Part shown: positions 1 to 10,700 of the stretch, one piece after another
Position numbering within the stretch: position 1 is the first letter of the stretch
How the letters are laid out: every line of letters starts with the position of its first letter
From: Desulfobacterales bacterium HSG17
GTDB taxonomy: Bacteria > Desulfobacterota > Desulfobacteria > Desulfobacterales > Desulfococcaceae
Direction: 5' to 3'
Length of the DNA: 22,773 nt
NCBI GenBank assembly: GCA_030377945.1
Contig: JAUCGD010000039.1
Coordinates: 1 to 22,773, forward strand
Translations under genes and position numbers: made by a program
Notes under the pieces: generated by a model
What the model saw: the letters and a program-made list of their open reading frames with translations, nothing else
Told to the model about the DNA's origin: nothing
The model's database searches: none

Positions 1-1
1 G

Positions 2-3000
2 GATTTTGACACCACTGATGCTCTTGGCATTGCAATTATTTCAGCGGATAATACCGGAGGAACATGGCAGTTTGATGAAGACGGTGGTGAAGAAGGTGAT
101 GGCTCTGCAGCTTATTTCAATATCCAGATCAGTACCAATGAAGCATTATTACTCAGAGACCCTGCAATGATCCGCTTTTTACCTGATGAGAATTTTTCAG
201 GTGATACAGGTATAAGTTTCAGGGCATGGGATAAAACGGGTGGCGGTATTAACGGTAATGTTATCGGTTTGTTAAGCACTGTAACAGGCGGTACATCTCC
301 TTTCAGTGCTGAAATCGGGGCAGCATCTCTGTCAATAACCCCTGTAAATGATCCCCCTGTAATTGAAGAAATAAAAAACTATATAGCCACAGAAAAAAAA
401 GAATTTGCCATCTCGGTCAAAGCAAATGAACCGGATGGAGATACTATATTCTGGAGTTTTGGAGGAGCAGGTATTCCGTCAGGAATGACTATAAGTGATA
501 CTGGAAGTAATACAGCTCAGATTCAATGGACTCCAGGTGAAGGAGCATTGACTGCAGCAATTGAGGTTATTGTTCGTGATAATGAAAATCCTGATACAGC
601 TTTATTTGATACCAAATCATTTACTATCACAGTTAATACTGTTAATGATCCCCCCCGGATAGTTGCCACACCTTTAGATTTTAAAAATGTTACAGAAGGT
701 ATAGCCTATGAATATGAGGTACTTGTATCGGATCCTGAAGATAACAGGACAGATATGACATGGGCATTAACACAGAACCCCCCAGGAATGACTATTGATG
801 CATCTGGTGTTATAAGATGGACACCTGAAGATGATGAACTTTCATCAACACCGGTCACTATAAAAGTAACAGACACAGGAGGACTTGAAGACACTGAAGC
901 ATTTACGATCTCTGTCAACCTTGTTAATGATGCCCCTGCTTTTATATCAACAGACAGCATAATTCTTACTCCCACAAATGAAGATGTTACCAGCACAGGC
1001 ACAAATGTTTCCAATCTTATTGGAAGTAATATAAATGATCCAGACGGGCCGGATAAGGGAATAGCCATAACAAAAACAGATGCCAGCGGGCAGTGGGAAT
1101 ATTCACAAGACGGAGGGGTTAATTACCTGCCGTTTCCATTGGTTTCAGAAACACAGGCATTATTGCTTAGTCAAACTGCTGTAATACGTTTTATTCCTGC
1201 ACAGAATTTTTTCGGAGATGCTTCAATCTCCTTCAGAGCATGGGATCAATCATCCGGGGCCGGCGGAGATGCAAATATTAATACAAATAACAATGGCGGC
1301 TCTACTTCGTTCAGCATTTCTCAGCAGATTGCTTTAATAACAATTAATCCAATTAATGATAGACCTTTGATTACTGCATCTGATCCTCCGGCAGTTAATG
1401 AGGATGCAGGCCCGAAAACTATTAGTAAATGGGCAGTTTTCAGTCCGGGACCTGCAAATGAGAATGATTTGCCAGATCCAACAGGATATAAAATAAGCAA
1501 TATTATCAATACTGGCCTTTTTGCAGTTCCTCCTGCAATAAACACTGACGGTGAGCTTACATATACACCGGCCCAGGATGCTAACGGTACATCTACTTTT
1601 GATCTAACTATAAAAGATGATGGAGGAACTTCCAATGGCGGCATAGATACTTCATCTGTTCAAACTTTTACTATGACAATAAACCCTGTTAATGATGCCC
1701 CGATTCTTGAGAATTCAGGCAACCTGATATTAAGTCTTGTTAATGAAGATAATCCGGGTACTGCTGTCAGAGATGTTCTGCTCAGTGATTCTTCAATTGC
1801 TGATGTGATTACAGATAAAGATGATGGGGACCCCGAAGGTATTGCTATTGTAAAAATTGAAACAGATAACGGTATCTGGCAGTATAAACTTGATATGGAA
1901 AGTCCTTTTCAAGATTTTCCCGGCAATATAGCTGAAGATAATGCTGTATTGCTTGCAGACACAGCCATTATCCGCTTTGTTCCTGACAGCGGGTTTAACG
2001 GAACTGCTGAAATGACTTTCAGGGCATGGGACTTAAGCGACGGCAATGTATCAGGAGCAGCAATAGCAAATACACAGATTAACGGCGGAATTACTGCATT
2101 CAGTTCTCAAACAGAGACTATATTATTTGCCATAGAAATTAATACTGCTCCTGTTGGTCTGCCTGATTCATATTCTGTTGATAAAGGCTCTGTTTTAAAC
2201 ATTTCAGCACCAGGCGTTTTATCAAATGACAATGATCCTGACAATGATTCTTTGACTGCCGAACTTGTTAATAATCCTTCCAATGGAGAAATAGTATTTG
2301 ATAATAACGGTTCTTTTTCCTATACACCAAATACAGATTTTACAGGTCAGGATACATTTTCATATAAAGCCTTGGATTCTAGCATGGAATCCCAGGAAAC
2401 ACAGGTAACTATTACAATAAATCAGCCCCCTGACCCAACTCCAGACCCTGAACCTGAACCCCAGCCGCCTGTTATCCCTGACACCAGCACACCTTCAGTT
2501 CCCAGCCCTTCAAATAATACTCCTGAAGTTGCGGCTGATAATTACACAACAGATGAAGATACAAAACTGGCTATTGATGCTGAATCAGGTATTCTTGCCA
2601 ATGATTCTGATCCTGATAAAGACAAGCTTGCTGCAAGTATTGTAGAAAAAACCTCAAACGGAGAACTGACACTGAATAATGACGGTTCTTTTATATACAC
2701 ACCTGCAAAAAACTTTTCAGGAACAGATATTTTTACATACAGCATAAATGACGGAACAGAAGATTCCGCTATTGCTGCTGTAACCCTTACAATAAATCCT
2801 GTGAATGACCGGCCTGTAATAACAGGGCAGTCTCCAATGTTTTTTAAACAAGATACATCTTTTAATATTTCTCTTAATCATCTTGAAGCAAACGACCCTG
2901 ATAATAAATATCCTGATGATTTTACCCTGGGTATTTATGAAGGAGAAAACTACACCATTGAAGGTAGTAATATTACTCCGCTTCCAGGTGTTACAGGAAC

Positions 3001-4615
3001 ATTAATTGTACCTGTAACAATAAACGACGGCCAGGAAACCAGTGAACCTTTTAATCTTAATATCGGTTCAGGAAATCTTTCAGATAAAGACGGCGACGGT
3101 ATGCCTGATGACTGGGAATGGGAAATCGGCCTGAACTTTCTTGCAAATGATGCAAATGAAGATCCTGACGGTGACGGATACAGCAATATTGAAGAGTATA
3201 ACTGCAATACAGACCCGACAAGTGCAGATTTCACACCCAATTCACCTGAAGTTTATGCAGGCCCGGATCAGACTGTAAGCCCTGGGATGACTGCATGTTT
3301 AAATGGTGTACATTCCTTTGACAGTGACGGAACCATTAAATCCTATGAATGGGTTCAAAAAACAGGAACTCCGGTATCCTTTGATCCATTAATCCCAAAT
3401 CCCTGTTTTACCGCACATAATGTTTGGCCTGGAGGTGAATCTTTAAGATTTGATTTGATTGTTACAGATGACTGCGGTCTTAAGGTTTCAGATACATGTA
3501 TTGTAAATATTACCTGGTCTAACGGTCCTCCCAAAGCTAAAACAGGACAGGGGCAGTCTGTACAGCCCGGTTCTGAAGTTATTTTGGATGCATCCCTGTC
3601 AAGTGAGCCTGATGACGGATTTTTGACATATAAATGGGAACAAACAAAGGGAAAAATTGTAAACCTTTTAAATCCAAATTCTGCACAGGCAAGCTTTTTA
3701 GCCCCTGATGTAAAAGATGACGGTGAATCCCTTAAATTCCTCCTGACTGTAACTGACAACCAGGGCTTGCAATCTGATTCCGAACATATTATTAACATCT
3801 TAAAAAATGATCTTGCTCCCGCAGCAAGGGCAGATTCTCCTTCTGATGAGTTAACAGAAGGCAATACATACAGGCTTGAAGGCAAGAAGTCAGGTGAACC
3901 GGGTGAGACAATTATTTACAGATGGCGGCAATTGAACGGCCCCCCGGTAACACTTTCGGATATAACAGCCATCCAGCCGACTTTTGTCCTGCCCCCTGTT
4001 GATGCAGGAGCAGTTCTTGAATTTGAGCTTATTGCAAAAAATTCAGCCGGGCTTCAAAATTCTGAACTTGTAAAAATGAGGGTAAAGAATAACGGCATTG
4101 CCGGGTTTCCATCAGATGCAATTACTTTTTTGACTGAATCAGATACTCAAATGGGCATTAAAACAGATGAATCCAGCGGCGTTGTTTCTTTGACAAGCAC
4201 TGGCAGCAGGATTGATCTGAAAATAAAAGTTTCAAAACCTGGTGATACTGCAACAGCAGTTATATTTATGAAAGAGCCTGTGCCTGACAATTTTTCATGG
4301 TATGCCTTTACATCAACGATTGGATGGTATAAATATAACGAAAATGCTGTTTTAAATGAAGACAGAACCCAATTGACTTTGACCATAACAGACGGAGGCC
4401 GGGAAGATGAAAACAGCAGTGCAGATGGAATAATTAACTTTTTATCAGGCCCTGAAGTTAAAGAAGATTTGGATAAACCAGATGATAATATAAATATTGA
4501 CAATGATGACAAAGACTTACAAGATAAACCAGATGATAAAGATGATAAAGATGATATCAAAGACACCGGTTCAGACGGCGGCAGCAGCGGATTTTGTTTT
4601 ATCGGAACATTGTAA
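2..4615 (+). CDS. Giant modular surface protein, 5'-truncated by the window (cadherin-like/PKD/choice-of-anchor-U-like)
   Basis: The reading frame is open from base 2, so the true start lies left of the window; the ATG at 167 is internal to a repeat. Domains in nucleotide coordinates: a roughly 140-residue unit containing ALLL, IRF and FRAWD motifs occurs three times (about 2-345, 935-1355, 1700-2150). Between and after the copies are He_PIG/cadherin-like sandwiches ending in VND or IND (350-935, 1356-1700, 2150-2425, 2530-2810, 2810-3080). A Pro-rich linker lies at 2425-2530. A TSP3-like calcium motif (DKDGDGMPDDW) is at 3085-3240 and three PKD-type domains at 3245-4095. A choice-of-anchor-U-like domain with WYAFTS and LTITDGG occupies about 4095-4450. 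The end is an Asp/Lys-rich linker, GGSSG, and CFIGTL. PKD1 carries four Cys, unusual for PKD, so disulfides are possible. By family it should be an exported adhesin or matrix protein; ligand and anchoring are unknown. The whole C-terminal module recurs in the next gene. Confidence 0.9.
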   Translation, partial: DFDTTDALGIAIISADNTGGTWQFDEDGGEEGDGSAAYFNIQISTNEALLLRDPAMIRFLPDENFSGDTGISFRAWDKTGGGINGNVIGLLSTVTGGTSPFSAEIGAASLSITPVNDPPVIEEIKNYIATEKKEFAISVKANEPDGDTIFWSFGGAGIPSGMTISDTGSNTAQIQWTPGEGALTAAIEVIVRDNENPDTALFDTKSFTITVNTVNDPPRIVATPLDFKNVTEGIAYEYEVLVSDPEDNRTDMTWALTQNPPGMTIDASGVIRWTPEDDELSSTPVTIKVTDTGGLEDTEAFTISVNLVNDAPAFISTDSIILTPTNEDVTSTGTNVSNLIGSNINDPDGPDKGIAITKTDASGQWEYSQDGGVNYLPFPLVSETQALLLSQTAVIRFIPAQNFFGDASISFRAWDQSSGAGGDANINTNNNGGSTSFSISQQIALITINPINDRPLITASDPPAVNEDAGPKTISKWAVFSPGPANENDLPDPTGYKISNIINTGLFAVPPAINTDGELTYTPAQDANGTSTFDLTIKDDGGTSNGGIDTSSVQTFTMTINPVNDAPILENSGNLILSLVNEDNPGTAVRDVLLSDSSIADVITDKDDGDPEGIAIVKIETDNGIWQYKLDMESPFQDFPGNIAEDNAVLLADTAIIRFVPDSGFNGTAEMTFRAWDLSDGNVSGAAIANTQINGGITAFSSQTETILFAIEINTAPVGLPDSYSVDKGSVLNISAPGVLSNDNDPDNDSLTAELVNNPSNGEIVFDNNGSFSYTPNTDFTGQDTFSYKALDSSMESQETQVTITINQPPDPTPDPEPEPQPPVIPDTSTPSVPSPSNNTPEVAADNYTTDEDTKLAIDAESGILANDSDPDKDKLAASIVEKTSNGELTLNNDGSFIYTPAKNFSGTDIFTYSINDGTEDSAIAAVTLTINPVNDRPVITGQSPMFFKQDTSFNISLNHLEANDPDNKYPDDFTLGIYEGENYTIEGSNITPLPGVTGTLIVPVTINDGQETSEPFNLNIGSGNLSDKDGDGMPDDWEWEIGLNFLANDANEDPDGDGYSNIEEYNCNTDPTSADFTPNSPEVYAGPDQTVSPGMTACLNGVHSFDSDGTIKSYEWVQKTGTPVSFDPLIPNPCFTAHNVWPGGESLRFDLIVTDDCGLKVSDTCIVNITWSNGPPKAKTGQGQSVQPGSEVILDASLSSEPDDGFLTYKWEQTKGKIVNLLNPNSAQASFLAPDVKDDGESLKFLLTVTDNQGLQSDSEHIINILKNDLAPAARADSPSDELTEGNTYRLEGKKSGEPGETIIYRWRQLNGPPVTLSDITAIQPTFVLPPVDAGAVLEFELIAKNSAGLQNSELVKMRVKNNGIAGFPSDAITFLTESDTQMGIKTDESSGVVSLTSTGSRIDLKIKVSKPGDTATAVIFMKEPVPDNFSWYAFTSTIGWYKYNENAVLNEDRTQLTLTITDGGREDENSSADGIINFLSGPEVKEDLDKPDDNINIDNDDKDLQDKPDDKDDKDDIKDTGSDGGSSGFCFIGTL
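4532..4555 (+). repeat. 9-bp GATGATAAA tandem repeat in acidic C-terminal linker
   Basis: Two full GATGATAAA units plus GATGAT encode alternating Asp-Asp-Lys just before the Gly-rich tail. The same repeat sits at the equivalent place in the downstream paralogue. Because the unit is 9 bp, slippage would change linker length without breaking the frame. Confidence 0.7.
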
Positions 4616-4620
4616 TATTA

Positions 4621-4647
4621 ATTACATTTTAATAAGTAACGTATAAT
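4621..4647 (+). promoter_or_regulatory. Possible promoter for the 3621-residue surface protein
   Basis: A perfect TATAAT at 4642-4647 lies six bases before the terminator hairpin. The only upstream candidate is ATTACA at 4621-4626, which matches four of six -35 positions but with a short 15-bp spacer. If used, the transcript would start near 4654, at the foot of the hairpin. The region is very A/T-rich, so a chance match is likely. Confidence 0.25.
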
Positions 4648-4653
4648 TTTTTT

Positions 4654-4691
4654 GGAGTGCTGAAAATAATTTCAGCACTCCATATTTTTTT
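4654..4691 (+). terminator. Intrinsic terminator after the first surface-protein gene
   Basis: A perfect 12-bp stem (GGAGTGCTGAAA at 4654-4665 with its complement at 4670-4681) encloses a 4-nt loop. It is followed by ATA and a run of seven T at 4685-4691. No T-run follows the stem on the opposite strand, so it acts on + strand transcripts. It lies 38 bp after the stop codon and 20 bp before the next gene's Shine-Dalgarno, so it could also form in the 5' leader of that gene. Confidence 0.85.
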
Positions 4692-4721
4692 GTAATAAAA
4701 TAAATATTTGAAGGAGGCTTT

Positions 4722-7700
4722 ATGTCTAATCGTTTATTTTTTAAATCAAAAAGCTTGTTTTTTATTTCAGCTTTGGTGCTGATTTTGTTTTCGGGGGGTG
4801 TGATACCTCTGGCCGCTGATGCGGCAACTGTGAGTCATCTAAGCGATGAAGCAGCTAACTACACAGGTTCATTGCGTGAAGCAATAACTCTGGCAAATGC
4901 TGACACGACAACAACAGATACTATTAATTTTGATATTACCCCTGCCCCTGTTTCTCCTGATACATATACAATAAAACTTAAATCAGCACTTCCAGCAATT
5001 ACCGGCCCGGTAACTGTTAATGGGCTTGATATTACTGGAGATACTCAAATAATACTTGACGGCAGTAATGTATATGGAGATGGTCTTAGAATAAGCAGTT
5101 TTGACGGTTCTGCTCCTGATATAGTCACAATTGATAACTTGACCATTCAAAAATTTATATACAGCGGAATTGTGATAGCAAGCTCATCTTTTGTAGCAGT
5201 CAGTAATTGTACTATCACTAACAATACATATGGAATTGTTATTATTGATGGAAATGATAATACAATTGACAGCAATATAATCACTTCAAATGCTTCTGAC
5301 GGTATTCAGATAGGCTTTGGTACAATCAGTACAAACAATATAATACAGAATTCTAAAATTTCGGGAAATGGCAGATATGGTGTCAGTATTGTTGGAGCCG
5401 CAAGTACCGGCAACAAGATTCTTGCAAATAATATATACGATAACACCAGTACTGGTATTAATTCTGCTGCCAGTGCAAATACACCTACTCCTGTACTGAC
5501 TTCATATGATGAAATAACCAAAACAGTCAGCGGATGGATTCTGGATTCAGGCACTGTTTCTGAAAATATTCAGCTTGATTTTTTTACCAATACAGACTGT
5601 GTTACTGGAACTTGTGAAGGCGAAGTTTTTGTTGAGTCAACTGATATAACAACTGACGGTACAGGAGGAATAATTTCTTTTACGTATCAATTAACACAAA
5701 CTCTTCCTGCCTCTGGTACATTTATTCTGACTGCCACAGCCACCAACACCACAGCAAGTTTAAATACATCCGTGTTTTCAGACAAAAATCAGGCTCCGGT
5801 TAACACTTTCACTGCTTCACAGGTTACACCCATTGGCACAGATTTAGTTTTTAGTACAGGCAATTTAATTAGCATAGACGATACAAACAATATTTCCGAC
5901 GATCTGAAAATAACATTAACTGTTGACAGCGGTTCTTTAACCCTGCCTGATATTTCACTTATTACTTTAACAGACGGTACCGGCACAGCCGATAGTACTA
6001 TGACTTTTACAGGATCCATTGCCAATATTAATACAACTCTTGACGGATTGATTTTTACACCCCAGTCAAATTCTACTGCTGCTGCAACATTGACCATTGT
6101 TACTGATGACCAGACAACATCAGAAATAGGCGGTCCAGGCAGTGCTACTGATATAATAAGTATTGAAATTGCAAGTGTTATTTTGTCAGCCAATAGTGTC
6201 AGTGCAACTGAAGGCGGTACTAATGGAACTTATACTATCAATCTCAATACAACACCTGCTAGTGCCGTGACAGTAACGCTTCAACCTGATTCAGAAGTTG
6301 ATCTGGGAAACGGTCAGGGTATTTCTCTTTCACTTTCGTTTACTGACACCGCTGTTCAACTTGTGACTGTTATAGCTTATGATGACGGTATTTACGAAAA
6401 GGCACACAAGGGATATATAACGCATACAGTAACAGGTGACTCAGCATATGATGGATTTGATGCAACATATAATGGTTCTCCTGTTACTTCTTTTACAGTG
6501 AATATCACTGATGATGAACCGGTTCCAGCTCTTAGTATTAATAATCCAGTTGCCGTTTCAGAAAGTGACGGCACAATATCTTTCACTGTAACTCAGCATG
6601 AACCGGGTGATATAACAAAACTACTTCCAAGTGATGTTAAGACAAGTGTAAACTATGAAACAAGTGATAACACTGCATTGGCCGAAAGTGATTATACTGC
6701 AATTCCAGCCTCTACCCTTATTATATCTGACAACGGCACTGGCGGCGGAGACGGTACAACAACATCTAAAACGATTGTGGTAAATATAAGCCCAGATTCA
6801 CTTAATGAATCCACTACTGAAACTTTTTTTGTTGATCTAAGTACCCCAGTAACAGCAACTATTGATACTCCTCAAGGCACAGGAACTATCACTGATGATG
6901 ACCCGCTTCCTGTAATATCTATAACGACGCCTACTTCCAGTGCTGATGAAGGCAGTGATATGACATTTACAGTTACATTGGACGCTGCAAGCGGCCGGGA
7001 TGTTACAATAGATTATACAATAACAGACGTTACAACAGCATCTACTGACTATACAGATACAACCAAAGCTACACCTGACGGAACACTTACAATAATTGCG
7101 GGAAGTACCACAGGGAATATAACATTAAATATCACAGATGATCTCCTGGATGAAAATGCGGAAAGCCTGACAGTTGATCTGACTGGGGCAGATTTTGCCA
7201 GTCTTGGAACACCAGTATCAGCAACCGGAACAATTAACAGGGATCTTAATGATATTCCTGCAATTTCCATAAACAACCCCAGCATAATTGAAAATGGCGG
7301 GACCATGACATTTAATGTAATTCTAACTGGTCCAAGCCCCCTTACTGTGAGTGTAGACTACGCAGTATCAGGCAGTGCCGCATCTGCCGACTATACAACA
7401 AGTTCAACTAATCCTCTTACTATTGCTCCGGGAAATACATCAGGAGTTATTGAGTTTTCAATTATTGATGATGCTCAGGCTGAAGGAGAAGAAAATATCA
7501 TCCTTACTTTGAGCAATCCGAGCAATGCAAGCCTTGATCCTATCCCAACAATCGGCACAGGAACCATAACAGACAATGATATATCTTATGCCATAACAGC
7601 AGATGCTGCTGTTGCTGTCCCTGAATCTGCCGCAACAATCAGCTTTACTGTAACCCGAAGCGGAGCAGTTAATGAAACAAGTTCTGTTGACTTTGCTTTG

Positions 7701-10700
7701 ACTGGGACCGCAGTCAGCGGCACTGATTATAATAATGTCCTTCCAGCAGGAACAACCATTAATTTTGCAGCTGGTGATACTCAAAAAACAATTACTCTGG
7801 ATATTCTGGAAGATCAGGAAGATGAAAATGATGAAACTATTATTGTAACATTATCTAATCCAACAGCTACTACTGGAACAGCTATCATTCCAACAGCAAC
7901 AGCATCAGTAACAACAACCATTAATAAAGATATTAATGACATTCCTGTAATTTCAATAGACAACCCCAGCATAGTTGAAAATGGCGGGACTCTGGCATTT
8001 AATGTAAATCTTACTGATTCTAATGGAGATCCTGTTTCAAGCAACCTGACTGTAAGTGTAGAATATGCAGTATCAGGCAGTGCAGCATTAACTGATGATT
8101 ATACAGAAAACATAACAAGCCCCTTTGCTATTGATCCGGGAAATACATCTGGAGTTATAGAGTTTCCAATTATGGATGACCCCCTGGCTGAAGGAGATGA
8201 AAATATTATTCTTACTTTGAGCAACCCGAGCAATGCAAGCCTTGATCCTGGCAAAACAATCGGCACAGGAACCATAACAGACAATGATATTTCATATGAT
8301 ATAACAGCAGAAAAGACTGCTGTACCTGAACCTGTCGGGTCTGTCACAGCAATCAGCTTTACTATTACCCGAAGCGGTGCAGTTAAAGAGGCAAGCTCTG
8401 TTGATTTTGCTTTGACCGGAACAGCAAGCATAGATGCTGACTATAATAATGTTATTCCAACAGGAACAACCATTAATTTTGCAGCAGATGAAACTCAAAA
8501 AACCATTAGTCTTGATGTTTTGGAAGATTCGGAAGATGAAAATGACGAGACTATTATTGTTACATTATCTAATGCCACTGCTTCTGGAACAGCTGACCTT
8601 CTAACAGCATCAGTAACAACAACCATAACCGAATTTCTTGTTATCAATGAATTTGTTTTAAATCATGCCGGAACAGACGATACAAAAGAATATATTGAAA
8701 TTAAAGGTAAACCGGGAGAATCTTATTTTGATTATACCCTGCTTACAATTAACGGAACCGGAGTAATTGAAAACCTGATACCTCTAACTCCGGGAGCAGA
8801 AACAACAAATTCTGAAGGTTTCTGGTGGACAGGCTTTCAAATTGCCCAATTCACTGACAATACTTTGACACTGCTGCTGGTTAAAGATTTAATAGCCGGA
8901 ACAACCATAGGAGAGGATCTTGATACTGATGACAGCGGCTCTTTTAATATCACACCCTGGTCATTTATTAAGGATGCCATTGTAGTTTCAGATAACAGTG
9001 AAGAGACATACGGAACACCTGTTCTTGATTTAGTAGGAGGAGCTTCCAGAATACCTGACGAAACAGATACGGATAATGCAGGGGACTGGGCTGTAAATGA
9101 TTTTGAAGGAGCAGGACTTGATCTTGACGATGACGGAACAATTGAACTTGGAACCCCGACTCCTGAAGAAGCACTTAATACTCCAGGCATTGCAAATGTG
9201 CTGGCAGTCCCCGGTGTTACCATAACCCAGACAGACGGTTCAACAGACGCTCCTGAAGGTGATACAACAGGAGATATGTACTCTATCAGGCTTAACACAA
9301 TGCCTGTTCCTGCTGAAGATGTCACCATTACAATTACACCGGCTGATACTCAGGTTGATCTTGGTAATGGTCCTGGAACCCCTGTTAGCCTGACCTTTAA
9401 TTCAGCTAACTGGAGCCAGGACCAGGATGTAAATATTGTTGCAGACGATGATGAAATTATTGAAGAAAATCCGCATACGACAACAATATCCCATGCTGCT
9501 TCCGGTGGAGGGTATGATACTGTTACCATTAATGATGTTACAGTTAATATAGCAGAGAATGATGAAGCAGGTGTAATCATATCAAAAACTGATGCCGCAG
9601 TTAATGAAGAAGGAGAAACCACAGATACATATACAATAGTACTTGAAACAATCCCTACCTCCGATGTCACAATTACAATAAATGCTGATGCACAGATAAT
9701 TGTTGAGCCTTCCGAATTTACATTTACACCGGATGCAGCTCTGACTCCTGAAACCTTCACTATAACAGCAAACGATGACAAGATTATTGAAATTGAAGCA
9801 GTTCATAAAAGCATAATATCTCACAGCACTGCAAGTGCTGATCCTGCCTATGCAACAGGAATGCTAACAATTGACACTGTAACAGCAGCAATTACAGACA
9901 ATGATTTTGCAGGAATAACAATTGTTCCAACAGACGGAAGTACAGATGTTGAAGAAGCTGTGGGAGGCGGTACTTCAGATACTTATTCAGTATCAATTAA
10001 CAGCATTCCTTCTGATACTGTTACAATTATCCTTAATACAGATGATGGACAAACCATTGTTGAGCCTGCTCTGCTGACATTTACACCGTTAAATGCTTCA
10101 GAACCTAAAGAAATAAAGGTAACGGCAGTTGATGATTTTGTAGTGGAAGCAAGTCCGCACCAGGGAATAATCTCCCATATAATTGACGATGTTAACACAG
10201 CAGATGACAATTATAAGATCCTTGATCTTGCAGACAAGGATGTTTCGGTAAATATTACTGAAAATGATATTGCAGGCATCACTTTTTCAAAAACAGAGGT
10301 TAATGTTATTGAAGGCGGTGCAACCGATACATACTTGGTGAACCTGAACACCATTCCCACAGGCCAGGTAACACTGAAACTCACAGCAGGAGATCAGATA
10401 ACCGCAAGCCCTGAAACAATTTCTTTTGTTCCTGATGCTAGCGCGCTTGAACCGGTAACCGTCACCATAACTGCAAAAGATGATGATTCAGTTGAGGTAT
10501 CACCTCATACTGACACCATAACTCATGCTGTTGAAGCTGGCAGTGCAGATGAATATACTGCTCTTGCATCTATTGACAGTGTTGGAGCAAATATTACAGA
10601 TAATGACTCTCCAGGTGTCAATATTTCTGCTGTAAGCCTTAATACTGCTGAAGGCGGAGATGCAGTTACCTACACTGTTAAGCTAAATACTCGACCTGCA

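Noticed and set aside
167..169. ATG as start of the first surface protein
   Set aside because: The same frame is open back to base 2 and encodes the first half of a repeat unit seen twice later in the protein, so the start lies outside the window.
3355..3885. 176-codon antisense open frame within the first surface-protein gene, and many similar antisense frames across 700-14700
   Set aside because: They lie opposite strongly supported repeat-domain coding sequence, have no credible ribosome-binding sites and show no recognisable domains. They are by-products of the repetitive codon composition.
4616..4721. The two surface-protein genes as one gene broken by a frameshift
   Set aside because: The first ends with a complete tail and terminator, and the second begins with its own Shine-Dalgarno and signal peptide.
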